Shown here one piece after another: positions 34,790-42,013 of a DNA stretch of 42,559 bases. The translations under genes were made by a program, and so were the position numbers. How positions within the stretch are numbered: the stretch's first letter is position 1; each line of letters starts with the position of its first letter. Origin of the DNA: Puniceibacterium sp. (GTDB taxonomy: Bacteria; Pseudomonadota; Alphaproteobacteria; Rhodobacterales; Rhodobacteraceae); contig JAGXGV010000077.1 in the NCBI GenBank assembly GCA_024636635.1, forward strand, positions 1-42,559, read 5' to 3'. Under the pieces are notes generated by a model. It saw nothing but the letters and a program-made list of their open reading frames with translations, had not been told where the DNA came from and made no database searches.

Positions 34790-36950
34790 CCGACATTCCC
34801 CCGTCCTTGTACTTTTGCAACCGAACGCCCTTTCCACGACCCATTTCAGGCAATTCGTCCAGCATGAAAACCAACACTTTCCGGTTTTCGCCCACTATGG
34901 CCACAGCGTCGCCGGACACGGGCCGACACACCGCCGCACGGGTGGGTTCACGCACGTTCAACACCTGTTTGCCAGAGCGGGTCTGGGCCACCACTTCGGT
35001 TTCGGGCACGATAAAGCCATCCCCGGCGGTCGAGGCGACCAGTAGCTTGCGGTCGGGGTTGTGGATGAAGATGTCCACGATCTGGGCCTCGTTGGGCAGG
35101 TCCACGATCAGGCGCAGGGGTTCCCCCATACCGCGCCCGCCGGGCAGGTTCGATGCCGACAGGGTGTAGAACCGACCGTTGCTGCCAAAGACCAGCAGGC
35201 GGTCGGTGGTTTCGGCATGAAAGACAAAGCGCGGCGCGTCGCCGTCCTTGAATTTCAACTCGCGCGTCAGGTCGATATGCCCGGTCATCGCCCGGATCCA
35301 GCCCATTTGCGAACAGACCACGGTGATCGGTTCGCGGTCGATCATCATCTCGAGCGGGACCTCAGGCGCCTCGGACGCCTCGGCAAAGGTGGTGCGGCGC
35401 GCACCGCCGGCATAGTCCTTGCCGAACGCCTTCTTTGTCACGCGCAACTGGTCGGCAATCGTGGACCACTGAAGGTCGCCGGAGTCGAGCAGATCCTCGA
35501 GCCCGGCGCGTTCCTCCATCAGGCGGTCGCGTTCGGCCACCAGTTCCATTTCTTCGAGACGGCGCAGGGACCGCAGGCGCATGTTCAGGATCGCTTCGGC
35601 CTGCACGTCGGTCAGGCCCAGCGCCTCTTCTCCCGCGACCATCGCGGGGGCGACATAGTCCTTTTCGCTCATCGCGCGGACAAAAGTTCGGCCCCAATCC
35701 TCGCGCATCAGGGCGGCCTTGGGTTCATCGTCGTAACGGATGATGTCGATCACGCGGTCGAGGTTCAGGAAGGCGACGATCAGCCCTTCTAGCACTTCGA
35801 GCCGGTGGTCGATTTTTTCCATCCGGTGCTGGGAACGCCGCACCAGCACCTCGCGGCGGAAGTCGAGGAAGGCGCGCAGCACCTCCTTCATCGAGCAGAC
35901 CTTGGGCGTCACACCGTCGATCAGCACGTTCAGGTTCAGGCTGAAGCGGGTTTCCAGATCCGAATTGCGAAACAGCATCCCCATCAGCACGTCGGGATCG
36001 ACGTTCTTGGACCGCGGTTCCAGCACCATGCGCACGTCTTCGGTGGATTCGTCGCGGATGTCGGCGAGGATCGGCACCTTCTTGGTCTGGATCAGCTCGG
36101 CCAGCCGTTCGACCAGCTTGGATTTCTGCACCTGATAGGGAATCTCGGTCACGACGATCTGCCAGGTGCCGCGGCCCAGATCCTCGACAGACCAGCGGGC
36201 GCGCAGGCGGAACGATCCGCGCCCGGTGCGGTAGGCCTGCGCCATGCTGTCGCGCGGTTCGACCAGAATACCGCCGGTGGGAAAATCCGGGCCGGGGACA
36301 TATTTCATCAGCGTATCATCAAGGCAGTCAGGCACCTTGATCATGTGCAGGCAGGCGTCGATCAGTTCGGAAATGTTGTGCGGCGGGATGTTGGTCGCCA
36401 TGCCCACCGCAATCCCGCTGGACCCGTTGGCGAGCAAATTCGGGAACGAGGCCGGCAGAACCACGGGTTCGGTCAGGGTGCCGTCATAGTTGGGGCGGAA
36501 ATCGACCGCGTTCTCGGTCAGACCGTCCAGCAGCGCCTCGGCCACGACGGTCAGCCGGGCCTCGGTGTAGCGGCTGGCGGCGGGGTTATCGCCGTCGATG
36601 TTGCCGAAATTGCCCTGCCCGTGGACGAGCGGATAGCGCACGTTGAAATCCTGCGCGAGCCGCGCCATTGCATCGTAGATCGCCATGTCGCCGTGCGGAT
36701 GGTAATTGCCCATCACGTCACCGCTGATTTTTGCCGATTTTCTGAACCCACCGGCGGAACTTAGCCGAAGCTCGCGCATTGCATAGAGGATACGTCGGTG
36801 CACGGGCTTGAGCCCGTCCCGCGCATCGGGAAGCGCGCGGTGCATGATCGTGGATAGCGCATAGGTGAGATACCGTTCTCCGATCGCCCGCCGCAGCGGT
36901 TCGGACACGTCGCGGGGGTTCATGTTGGGGTCATCAACGGTATCGGTCAT
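34635..36950 (-). CDS. parC: DNA topoisomerase IV subunit A
   Basis: A 771-residue type IIA topoisomerase subunit that cuts and rejoins DNA to decatenate daughter chromosomes, together with ParE. The winged-helix/tower part has GERYLTYALSTIMHRALPDA, DGLKPVHRRILYAM and the quinolone-resistance region VMGNYHPHGDMAIYDAM. The active-site Tyr is in NPAASRYTEARL, about residue 130. GyrA-box-like beta-propeller blades in the C-terminal third are degenerate, which fits ParC rather than GyrA (no QRRGGKG box seen). Its 3' end is overlapped by the DUF898 gene. Divergent from the SH3 gene. Confidence 0.95.
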   Translation of the reverse strand: MTDTVDDPNMNPRDVSEPLRRAIGERYLTYALSTIMHRALPDARDGLKPVHRRILYAMRELRLSSAGGFRKSAKISGDVMGNYHPHGDMAIYDAMARLAQDFNVRYPLVHGQGNFGNIDGDNPAASRYTEARLTVVAEALLDGLTENAVDFRPNYDGTLTEPVVLPASFPNLLANGSSGIAVGMATNIPPHNISELIDACLHMIKVPDCLDDTLMKYVPGPDFPTGGILVEPRDSMAQAYRTGRGSFRLRARWSVEDLGRGTWQIVVTEIPYQVQKSKLVERLAELIQTKKVPILADIRDESTEDVRMVLEPRSKNVDPDVLMGMLFRNSDLETRFSLNLNVLIDGVTPKVCSMKEVLRAFLDFRREVLVRRSQHRMEKIDHRLEVLEGLIVAFLNLDRVIDIIRYDDEPKAALMREDWGRTFVRAMSEKDYVAPAMVAGEEALGLTDVQAEAILNMRLRSLRRLEEMELVAERDRLMEERAGLEDLLDSGDLQWSTIADQLRVTKKAFGKDYAGGARRTTFAEASEAPEVPLEMMIDREPITVVCSQMGWIRAMTGHIDLTRELKFKDGDAPRFVFHAETTDRLLVFGSNGRFYTLSASNLPGGRGMGEPLRLIVDLPNEAQIVDIFIHNPDRKLLVASTAGDGFIVPETEVVAQTRSGKQVLNVREPTRAAVCRPVSGDAVAIVGENRKVLVFMLDELPEMGRGKGVRLQKYKDGGMSDVTTFTLGQGLAWRDPAGRTRTEAALDEWIGKRASSGRMAPRGFPRDNKFN

Positions 36951-37019
36951 AGATGATGTGATACCGCCACAAGCCCGGGGCGTAAAGCGACGCAGCGGCG
37001 ATTTTTCCCGATTACCTTC

Positions 37020-37088
37020 GCCGCAGGCAAGGGAATCGGATAAACTGTATGATAATGCTGCATCAGTCTGCCTGCGGCACGTTATCCG
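37020..37088. promoter_or_regulatory. Interleaved inverted repeats upstream of the SH3 gene
   Basis: GCCGCAGGCA (37020-37029) pairs exactly with TGCCTGCGGC (37069-37078). CGGATAA (37037-37043) pairs exactly with TTATCCG (37082-37088). The two pairs are interleaved, so in RNA they would form a pseudoknot or alternative folds. The AT-rich stretch between includes TATGAT (37048-37053), a possible -10 box without a good -35. The 161-bp gap between parC and the SH3 gene holds nothing else obvious. Confidence 0.4.
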
Positions 37089-37111
37089 AACATTTGAGTG
37101 GGGAGTGTCGC

Positions 37112-37681
37112 ATGTCGCGGTATGTCGTTTTGTCTTTTGCCTTCATGGGCATGGCCTTTTATGAGATGAGCGGGGGCGCGGATTTCGAGCCCGGCCCAAA
37201 TACGACGGCCGCCGCGCTTGGGTTTGAACCGCGCAAGCCCGATGTGACAAGGATCGCTTCGCGCGCCGACACGTCGGGCACGCCGCTGACCGGGGTATCC
37301 CGTGTCCCAGCCCCAAAGGCTGACGCGCAGCTAGACGAGGACCCGCCAATGGTGCTGGCCACGCTGGAAACGCCGACCGTGGCGCGGGGCGCGCAGGAGG
37401 CCGAAAAAACGGCCATGTTTGCACAAGATTCGGTTGAAGCGCCGGTTGCGGAAAGCGTCGAAGCCGGGCTGTCCGACCCTGATCTGCGTCGTGTCGATGG
37501 CAGCCGGGTCAATCTGCGCTCTGGCCCGGGTACGACCTATTCCGTCGTGACCCGGTTGGGCAAGGGTGAGCCGGTCGAAGTGCTTCAGAACACCGGCGAC
37601 GGCTGGCTGGAACTGCGTGTCGTCGAAACGGATCGTATCGGCTGGATGGCAGATTTCCTCGTCACGGCCTCGTCAGAGTAG
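37112..37681 (+). CDS. Exported SH3b-domain protein
   Basis: A 189-residue protein. The N-terminal hydrophobic segment is short (about residues 4-17, YVVLSFAFMGMAFYEM) and could be a signal anchor. A long low-complexity linker follows (20-125), rich in Ala, Pro, Thr and Glu. A bacterial SH3 (SH3_3) domain closes the protein, with VDGSRVNLRSGPGTTYSVVT and GDGWLELRV and a conserved GWM near the end. Such domains bind cell-wall peptides or proteins in the periplasm. ATG 37112 has GGGGAG eight nt upstream. The gene stands alone on its strand until the SDR 110 nt later. Function unknown. Confidence 0.8.
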   Translation: MSRYVVLSFAFMGMAFYEMSGGADFEPGPNTTAAALGFEPRKPDVTRIASRADTSGTPLTGVSRVPAPKADAQLDEDPPMVLATLETPTVARGAQEAEKTAMFAQDSVEAPVAESVEAGLSDPDLRRVDGSRVNLRSGPGTTYSVVTRLGKGEPVEVLQNTGDGWLELRVVETDRIGWMADFLVTASSE

Positions 37682-37790
37682 CACGGGTTTCAGGCGCATC
37701 GGGCCACATCAGAGGTGCCGCAGAGGCGCATCTTGCATTGCAACGCCGGGCAGCAGGCTGCATGACAACCGCATCCAACGGCGGGGCGTC

Positions 37791-38615
37791 ATGCAGAAAT
37801 CCATCCTCATCACCGGCTGCTCATCGGGTATCGGACTGGATGCGGCACGCACCCTGTCAAGGCGGGGCTGGAGGGTGTTTGCCTCGGCTCGCAGTGCGGA
37901 TGCCTGCGCGTTTCTGGCGCAGGAAGGGCTGGTGGGGCTTCACATAGATTATGAGGCACCAGAAAGCTTTGGCCCCGCACTAGACACCCTGCTGGCGCAG
38001 ACCGGCGGCACGCTGGATGCGGTGTTCCACAACGGCGCCTATGCGATCGCCGGTCCGCTTGAGGATATTCCCGGCGACGCCATGCGCGCCATAATGCAGG
38101 CCAACCTGATTGGCTGGCACGAACTTACGAATCTGGTGATACCTGTGATGCGCGCGCAGGGTCATGGGCGGATCGTGATGAATTCCTCTGTGCTGGGGCT
38201 GGTGGCGATGAAATGGCGCGGGGCCTACGTGGCAAGCAAGTTCGCGCTCGAAGGGCTGTCGGATGTGCTGCGCATGGAAATGGCGGGGGCCGGCATCAAG
38301 GTTGTGCTGATCGAACCCGGCCCGATCGAGACGGATTTTCGCAAGAACGCCATCAAGCAGTTCGAGAAATGGGTTGACTGGGAAGCGTCGGCCCGGGTGG
38401 CGGAATACCGTGCCTCGCTGCTGGATCAGCTTTACAAGGGAAGCTCCAATGGGCCGCAATGGCCTTCATCGGCGGTGACGGACAAGCTGATCCATGCGCT
38501 GGAACATCCCCGTCCGAAAGCACGCTATTTTGTCACCACTCCGACCCGCGCGATGGGGGTGCTGCGGCGGGTCCTGCCGACCCGGATGCTTGACTGGGTT
38601 GTGAGCAAAGGGTGA
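37791..38615 (+). CDS. Short-chain dehydrogenase/reductase (classical SDR)
   Basis: A 274-residue classical SDR. The cofactor loop TGCSSGIG is at 8-15, NGAY (equivalent to the NNAG motif) starts at 81, the catalytic Ser is in MNSSVLG (132/133) and the YxxxK pair is Tyr146/Lys150 (YVASKFAL). The post-catalytic EPGPIETDF is typical. The start MQKSILITG at 37791 has only a weak GCGGGG upstream. Resembles YbbO/retinol-dehydrogenase-like SDRs, which take diverse alcohols; substrate not identifiable. First of a plus-strand group with the HIG1 protein and the cobalamin adenosyltransferase. Confidence 0.88.
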   Translation: MQKSILITGCSSGIGLDAARTLSRRGWRVFASARSADACAFLAQEGLVGLHIDYEAPESFGPALDTLLAQTGGTLDAVFHNGAYAIAGPLEDIPGDAMRAIMQANLIGWHELTNLVIPVMRAQGHGRIVMNSSVLGLVAMKWRGAYVASKFALEGLSDVLRMEMAGAGIKVVLIEPGPIETDFRKNAIKQFEKWVDWEASARVAEYRASLLDQLYKGSSNGPQWPSSAVTDKLIHALEHPRPKARYFVTTPTRAMGVLRRVLPTRMLDWVVSKG

Positions 38616-38683
38616 TTTTGACGTTCGCTTTTGTGTCTCATGCGGCTACATCTGGCGAAACAGGACTGAAAGGGCGCAGGCCG

Positions 38684-38887
38684 ATGCTGCAAGATCCACT
38701 TTTCATCATCATGGCGATTGCGATGCTCGTGGTTGTCGGAATCCTCATGGTCGGCATCGGGGGCTTTGCCAAAGGCGGCGAGTTCAACCGCAAGCATGCA
38801 AACCGCCTGATGCGCTACCGCATCGGGGCGCAATTTGTGGCGGTGGTGCTGATCCTTCTGTTTGTCTGGTTGCAAGGCGGGAACTGA
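38684..38887 (+). CDS. Small twin-transmembrane protein, HIG1-like
   Basis: A 67-residue membrane protein with two hydrophobic helices (about 5-27 and 43-62). They are joined by a polar loop GFAKGGEFNRKHANRLMRYR, whose N-R-x-M-RxR wording matches the HIG1 domain of the hypoxia-induced family. Mitochondrial and some bacterial HIG1 proteins associate with cytochrome oxidase or bc1 complexes; a role here is not shown. ATG 38684 has AAAGGG upstream. It lies 4 nt before the adenosyltransferase start, so the two are probably translated together. Confidence 0.8.
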   Translation: MLQDPLFIIMAIAMLVVVGILMVGIGGFAKGGEFNRKHANRLMRYRIGAQFVAVVLILLFVWLQGGN

Positions 38888-38891
38888 ATAC

Positions 38892-39464
38892 ATGGTTGTT
38901 CTGAACAAGATCTACACAAAGACCGGCGATGATGGCGAAACCGCGCTGGGCAATGGCGCCCGCGTGGCCAAACATTCGATGCGGGTGACGGCCTATGGCA
39001 CGACGGACGAATTGAATGCCATCGTCGGGCTTGCGCGTCTGCATGCGCCTGAGGAGATGAGCGCGCAGCTTGCGCTCATCCAGAATGACCTGTTCGATCT
39101 GGGGGCGGATCTGTGCCGCCCCGACATGGAACGCGATTCCGAAGCCGGATATCCGTTGCTGCGCATCATCGATTCGCAGACCGACCGGCTGGAGCGCGAG
39201 ATCGACTCGATGAATGCGCGGCTGACCCCGCTGCGCAGCTTCATCCTGCCGGCCGGATCGCCTGCGGCTGCCTATCTGCACCAGTGCAGGACCGTTGCGC
39301 GCCGGGCAGAGCGGCACGTGGTATATCTTGCGACGATGGAATCGGTGAACCCGGCAGCGGTGAAGTATCTCAACCGCCTCAGCGACTGGTTCTTTGTCGC
39401 GGCCCGCATCGCCAACGACGACGGCAAGGCCGACGTATTGTGGGTTCCCGGAGCGAACCGCTGA
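38892..39464 (+). CDS. ATP:cob(I)alamin adenosyltransferase, PduO type
   Basis: A 190-residue adenosyltransferase that makes adenosylcobalamin from cob(I)alamin and ATP. The ATP-binding N-terminus is KIYTKTGDDGETALGNG, then VTAYGTTDELNAIVGLAR. The C-terminal hallmark is YLNRLSDWFFVAARIAN. Often annotated as cob(I)yrinic acid a,c-diamide adenosyltransferase (cobO), but the fold is PduO/MMAB type rather than CobA type. Its last four residues and stop codon are encoded by the first copy of a 59-bp repeat, with the TGA in a hairpin loop. The cofactor would serve mutases of the ethylmalonyl-CoA pathway. Confidence 0.93.
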   Translation: MVVLNKIYTKTGDDGETALGNGARVAKHSMRVTAYGTTDELNAIVGLARLHAPEEMSAQLALIQNDLFDLGADLCRPDMERDSEAGYPLLRIIDSQTDRLEREIDSMNARLTPLRSFILPAGSPAAAYLHQCRTVARRAERHVVYLATMESVNPAAVKYLNRLSDWFFVAARIANDDGKADVLWVPGANR

Positions 39465-39590
39465 AAGCGGCTGAACGTCCGGTGGACGTTCTGGCGGAGG
39501 GAAGCGCCGACAGGCGCAGGCCCGCAGGGCGGGAGCGAACCGCTGAAAGCGGCTGAACGTCCGGTGGACGTTCAGGCGGAGGGAAGCGCC
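39450..39590. repeat. 59-bp hairpin-rich direct repeat, two copies
   Basis: Copies at 39450-39508 and 39532-39590 differ at one base (T39492 versus A39574) and are 82 bp apart. Each contains CCGCT-GAA-AGCGG and GAACGTCC-GGT-GGACGTTC hairpins, then a weaker GGCG...CGCC stem. The 23-bp spacer holds CCCGC-AGG-GCGGG. Copy 1 starts inside the adenosyltransferase gene and supplies its stop codon (39462-39464). The block lies between convergent genes. It resembles clustered extragenic palindromes, and could act in transcription ending or RNA stability. Confidence 0.75.
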
Positions 39591-39627
39591 TCAGAAGATA
39601 GGGCAGAGCTGTTCAGGAGCGCGCCGA

Positions 39628-41013
39628 CTAAAGCGCCTCGGCCTCGAGCCATACTCCGCCTTCGGGCCGCAGGGTCAGGATCATTACCGGTTCCGGATCC
39701 CGGCCCCTGACCGGAGAAAAGCGGAAATTGGCCAGCAGGCTGGCAAGCACGATGACCGCCTCCTGTAGGGCGAAGGCGGCCCCGATGCAGATCCTCGGCC
39801 CGTCACCGAAGGGCAGGTAGCTGTAGCGCGCAGGCCGTTCCCCGGCCCAGCGGTCCGGCAAAAACGCATCCGGACGATCCCAGAGCGCCCGGTGGCGGTG
39901 AAGCGCATAGATCGGGATCATCACCGTGTCGCCCGCGCGGATGTGGGTTCCGCAGAGCGTGTCCGCCGCCTGTGCCGTGCGCGACACCAGCCCACCGGGC
40001 GGATAGAGCCGCAGCGCCTCGTCCACGATGTGCCGGATCAGCACCAGCCCACCGACATCCTCCGCCGTGGCGACCCGCCCGGACAGGACCGACTGCGCCT
40101 CGGCCCGGGCACGGTCCTGCACCTCGGGGTCGAAGGCGCAAAGATAAAGCGCCCAGGACAGGGTCAGCGCCGTCGTTTCGTGTCCGGCGACGACAAAGGT
40201 CATCAGGTTGTCGCGCAGTTCGTCCGGGGTCATCCTGCGCCCGGTTTCGGGATCTGCACCGGTGCGCAGCAGATCAAGCAGGTCCGGCACGGCAGGTGCC
40301 CCGCGTGCCGCCCGCGCGGCGATGGCCCGGTCGGCAGCGGCCTTCATCGCCACCATGTCGCGGCTGGCCACCATCCGCCCCGGACGTGGAATCCAGCCGG
40401 GCAGACCAAGGACGTCGAACAGGGACAGCCGGGCGGCATCGGCCAGATACGCCTCGATCCCGCGATGCACGGCGGTCCTGTCGACCCCGTCGCCATCGCC
40501 GAACGTCACCTCGGAGATCACGTCGAAGGTCGTCGTTACCATCTCGTCGAACATGTTCACGGCGCGCGGCCCGGCGCTGCGGATGCGCGCGACTGACCGC
40601 TCGGCAGCGGCGGACATGATCGGGGTCAGGCCCTGAAGGCTGCGATGGGAAAAGGCGGGGGCTGCGGTGCGCCGCTGCCAGCGCCAGTGCGCGCCTTCGG
40701 CGATGAACAGCGATTCGCCGATGGCGGGGCGCAGCAGGTTTTTGGTGACATCGGATTTCGGGTAGCTTTCAAGCTTTTCCAGCAGGATTTCGCGCAGCGT
40801 GTCCGGGTCCATCACCATGTGCCAGCGCTTGCCGGTCCGCCCGGACAGAATGGGGTCGCGGGTGGCCTGTTCGGGAATGATGCCAAGGATGTTGCGCCGC
40901 GCCGCGTTCAGGCTGCCAAGCACGCCAAGCGGCGTCTGCGTCAGGGCAACGCGCACAGGAAGGCGGTCGGATGGCAGGCGGTCGGGTGGCGGGCAGTCGG
41001 GGGCGTCCTTCAT
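39628..41013 (-). CDS. Cytochrome P450 monooxygenase
   Basis: A 461-residue soluble bacterial P450. The I-helix oxygen motif is VAGHETTALTLSWAL. The K-helix is DEALRLYPP (ExxR). The heme-binding loop is FGDGPRICIGAAF with Cys409 as the thiolate ligand. The C-helix WxxxR is in HWRWQRR. The N-terminal 15 residues carry a near-duplicate DRLPSDRLP, made by a short tandem DNA repeat. AGGAGG lies five nt before ATG 41013. No ferredoxin, reductase or dedicated pathway gene is beside it, so its redox partner must be elsewhere. Substrate unknown; fatty acids are a possibility given the family look. Divergent from the lipoprotein gene. Confidence 0.93.
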   Translation of the reverse strand: MKDAPDCPPPDRLPSDRLPVRVALTQTPLGVLGSLNAARRNILGIIPEQATRDPILSGRTGKRWHMVMDPDTLREILLEKLESYPKSDVTKNLLRPAIGESLFIAEGAHWRWQRRTAAPAFSHRSLQGLTPIMSAAAERSVARIRSAGPRAVNMFDEMVTTTFDVISEVTFGDGDGVDRTAVHRGIEAYLADAARLSLFDVLGLPGWIPRPGRMVASRDMVAMKAAADRAIAARAARGAPAVPDLLDLLRTGADPETGRRMTPDELRDNLMTFVVAGHETTALTLSWALYLCAFDPEVQDRARAEAQSVLSGRVATAEDVGGLVLIRHIVDEALRLYPPGGLVSRTAQAADTLCGTHIRAGDTVMIPIYALHRHRALWDRPDAFLPDRWAGERPARYSYLPFGDGPRICIGAAFALQEAVIVLASLLANFRFSPVRGRDPEPVMILTLRPEGGVWLEAEAL

Positions 41014-41181
41014 GAAGCCTCCTGTCAGGATTGCGACGACAGACTGAATATAGGGCGCAGGGGCGCTGCGCACAGGGGGCATTCCGGAGCGCGCGTGGGG
41101 GGGCATTCGGCGACCGCGCCGATTGCATGATGCAGCGCAAACCCTTATGCGGGGCTGGTTGCCAGAGACCAAGGAACCCTC

Positions 41182-41892
41182 ATGTCCCGATTGCTGCTGT
41201 GTCTTGCCTTCGCCGTCGGTCTGAGCGCCTGTGCGGATGGCGCGCGCGAGTTGAAGAAGCCGGTCGCGCCGATCGGCAATTTCAAGCTGGGTCATGCCAT
41301 CGTGGTCGCCCCCAACATCGTGCAGGGCCCGGCGTCGCGCGATGCGACTGCGGAACAATGGGTCGCCGGGGTCGATGCCGCGCTGGAACAACGATTCCGC
41401 CGCTACGAGGGCGACAAGTTCTTTCACCTCGGTGTCAGCGTCGAAGGTTTTGTGCTGGCTGTGCCGGGCGTGCCGCTGGTGTTCAACCCGAATTCCGTGG
41501 TCATCGTGAAGGTGACGGTGTTCGATGATGCCGCCGGGGCCAAGATGAACGAGGAACCCGAACAGATCACCGCTCTCGAGGCGGTGTCGGCCAAGACAAT
41601 GGTCGGGTCGGGCGTGACGCAGACCAAGGAAGAGCAGATGCAACTGCTGTCTGACAACATCGCCTTGCAGATCGAGAAATGGATGCGCCGGATGCAGCGC
41701 GAAAAGGACTGGTTCGGCGGCCCGGGTGCGGGGGTTCCGCTGGAGGCGGCCGCCGCGCCCGATGCGGTGGTCGCGCAACGCGCGCCCGAACCGGCGGCAT
41801 CCTCCGGACCGGCACGGACACCTGCCCCGGCAGATGCGTCGGTGCCGTTCTCGCCGGTGATCGAGCCGCAGCCGGCGCCGGTGGGCCGATAG
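41182..41892 (+). CDS. Putative lipoprotein of unknown function
   Basis: A 236-residue protein with a lipoprotein signal peptide. The hydrophobic stretch LLLCLAFAVG ends in the lipobox LSAC (Cys17). The mature part has an alpha/beta-looking core (about 30-150, e.g. VSVEGFVLAVPGVPLVFNPN and KVTVFDDAAG), then IEKWMRRMQREKDWFGG. The last 60 residues are Ala/Pro-rich, probably disordered and spanning the periplasm. AAGGAA precedes the ATG. I do not recognise the family. It is alone between the divergent P450 gene and tuf. Confidence 0.75.
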   Translation: MSRLLLCLAFAVGLSACADGARELKKPVAPIGNFKLGHAIVVAPNIVQGPASRDATAEQWVAGVDAALEQRFRRYEGDKFFHLGVSVEGFVLAVPGVPLVFNPNSVVIVKVTVFDDAAGAKMNEEPEQITALEAVSAKTMVGSGVTQTKEEQMQLLSDNIALQIEKWMRRMQREKDWFGGPGAGVPLEAAAAPDAVVAQRAPEPAASSGPARTPAPADASVPFSPVIEPQPAPVGR

Positions 41893-41926
41893 GACGCAGC
41901 GGTAAGCGGCAAGGTGCATCTGCTGC

Positions 41927-41955
41927 TTGATTTTCCGCGCCCAAGCCAATATGTG
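41927..41955 (+). promoter_or_regulatory. Possible sigma-70-type promoter for tuf
   Basis: TTGATT (41927-41932) and TATGTG (41950-41955) are separated by exactly 17 bp and lie about 60 nt before the tuf ATG. The -10 is imperfect. Spacing and placement, not the hexamers alone, support it. Confidence 0.4.
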
Positions 41956-41971
41956 CCCCGCGATGGAAATC

Positions 41972-41986
41972 GGGCGGCATCCGCCC
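41972..41986 (+). other. Small hairpin in the tuf leader
   Basis: GGGCGG-CAT-CCGCCC forms a perfect 6-bp stem with a 3-nt loop, 27 nt before the tuf ATG. It could stabilise the leader RNA or be the end of a short attenuator; it has no U-tract. I found no tRNA-like fold in 41893-42013. Confidence 0.4.
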
Positions 41987-42013
41987 CCCAAAGCGCGAGG
42001 CATTTGCAACAAG

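Noticed and set aside
39450..39590. CRISPR-like array
   Set aside because: Only two units of 59 bp, each with internal hairpins, a single 23-bp spacer, and overlap with a coding region; no cas gene nearby.
41893..42013. tRNA gene before tuf
   Set aside because: Only a 6-bp hairpin is present; no cloverleaf, TTC loop or acceptor stem can be drawn.
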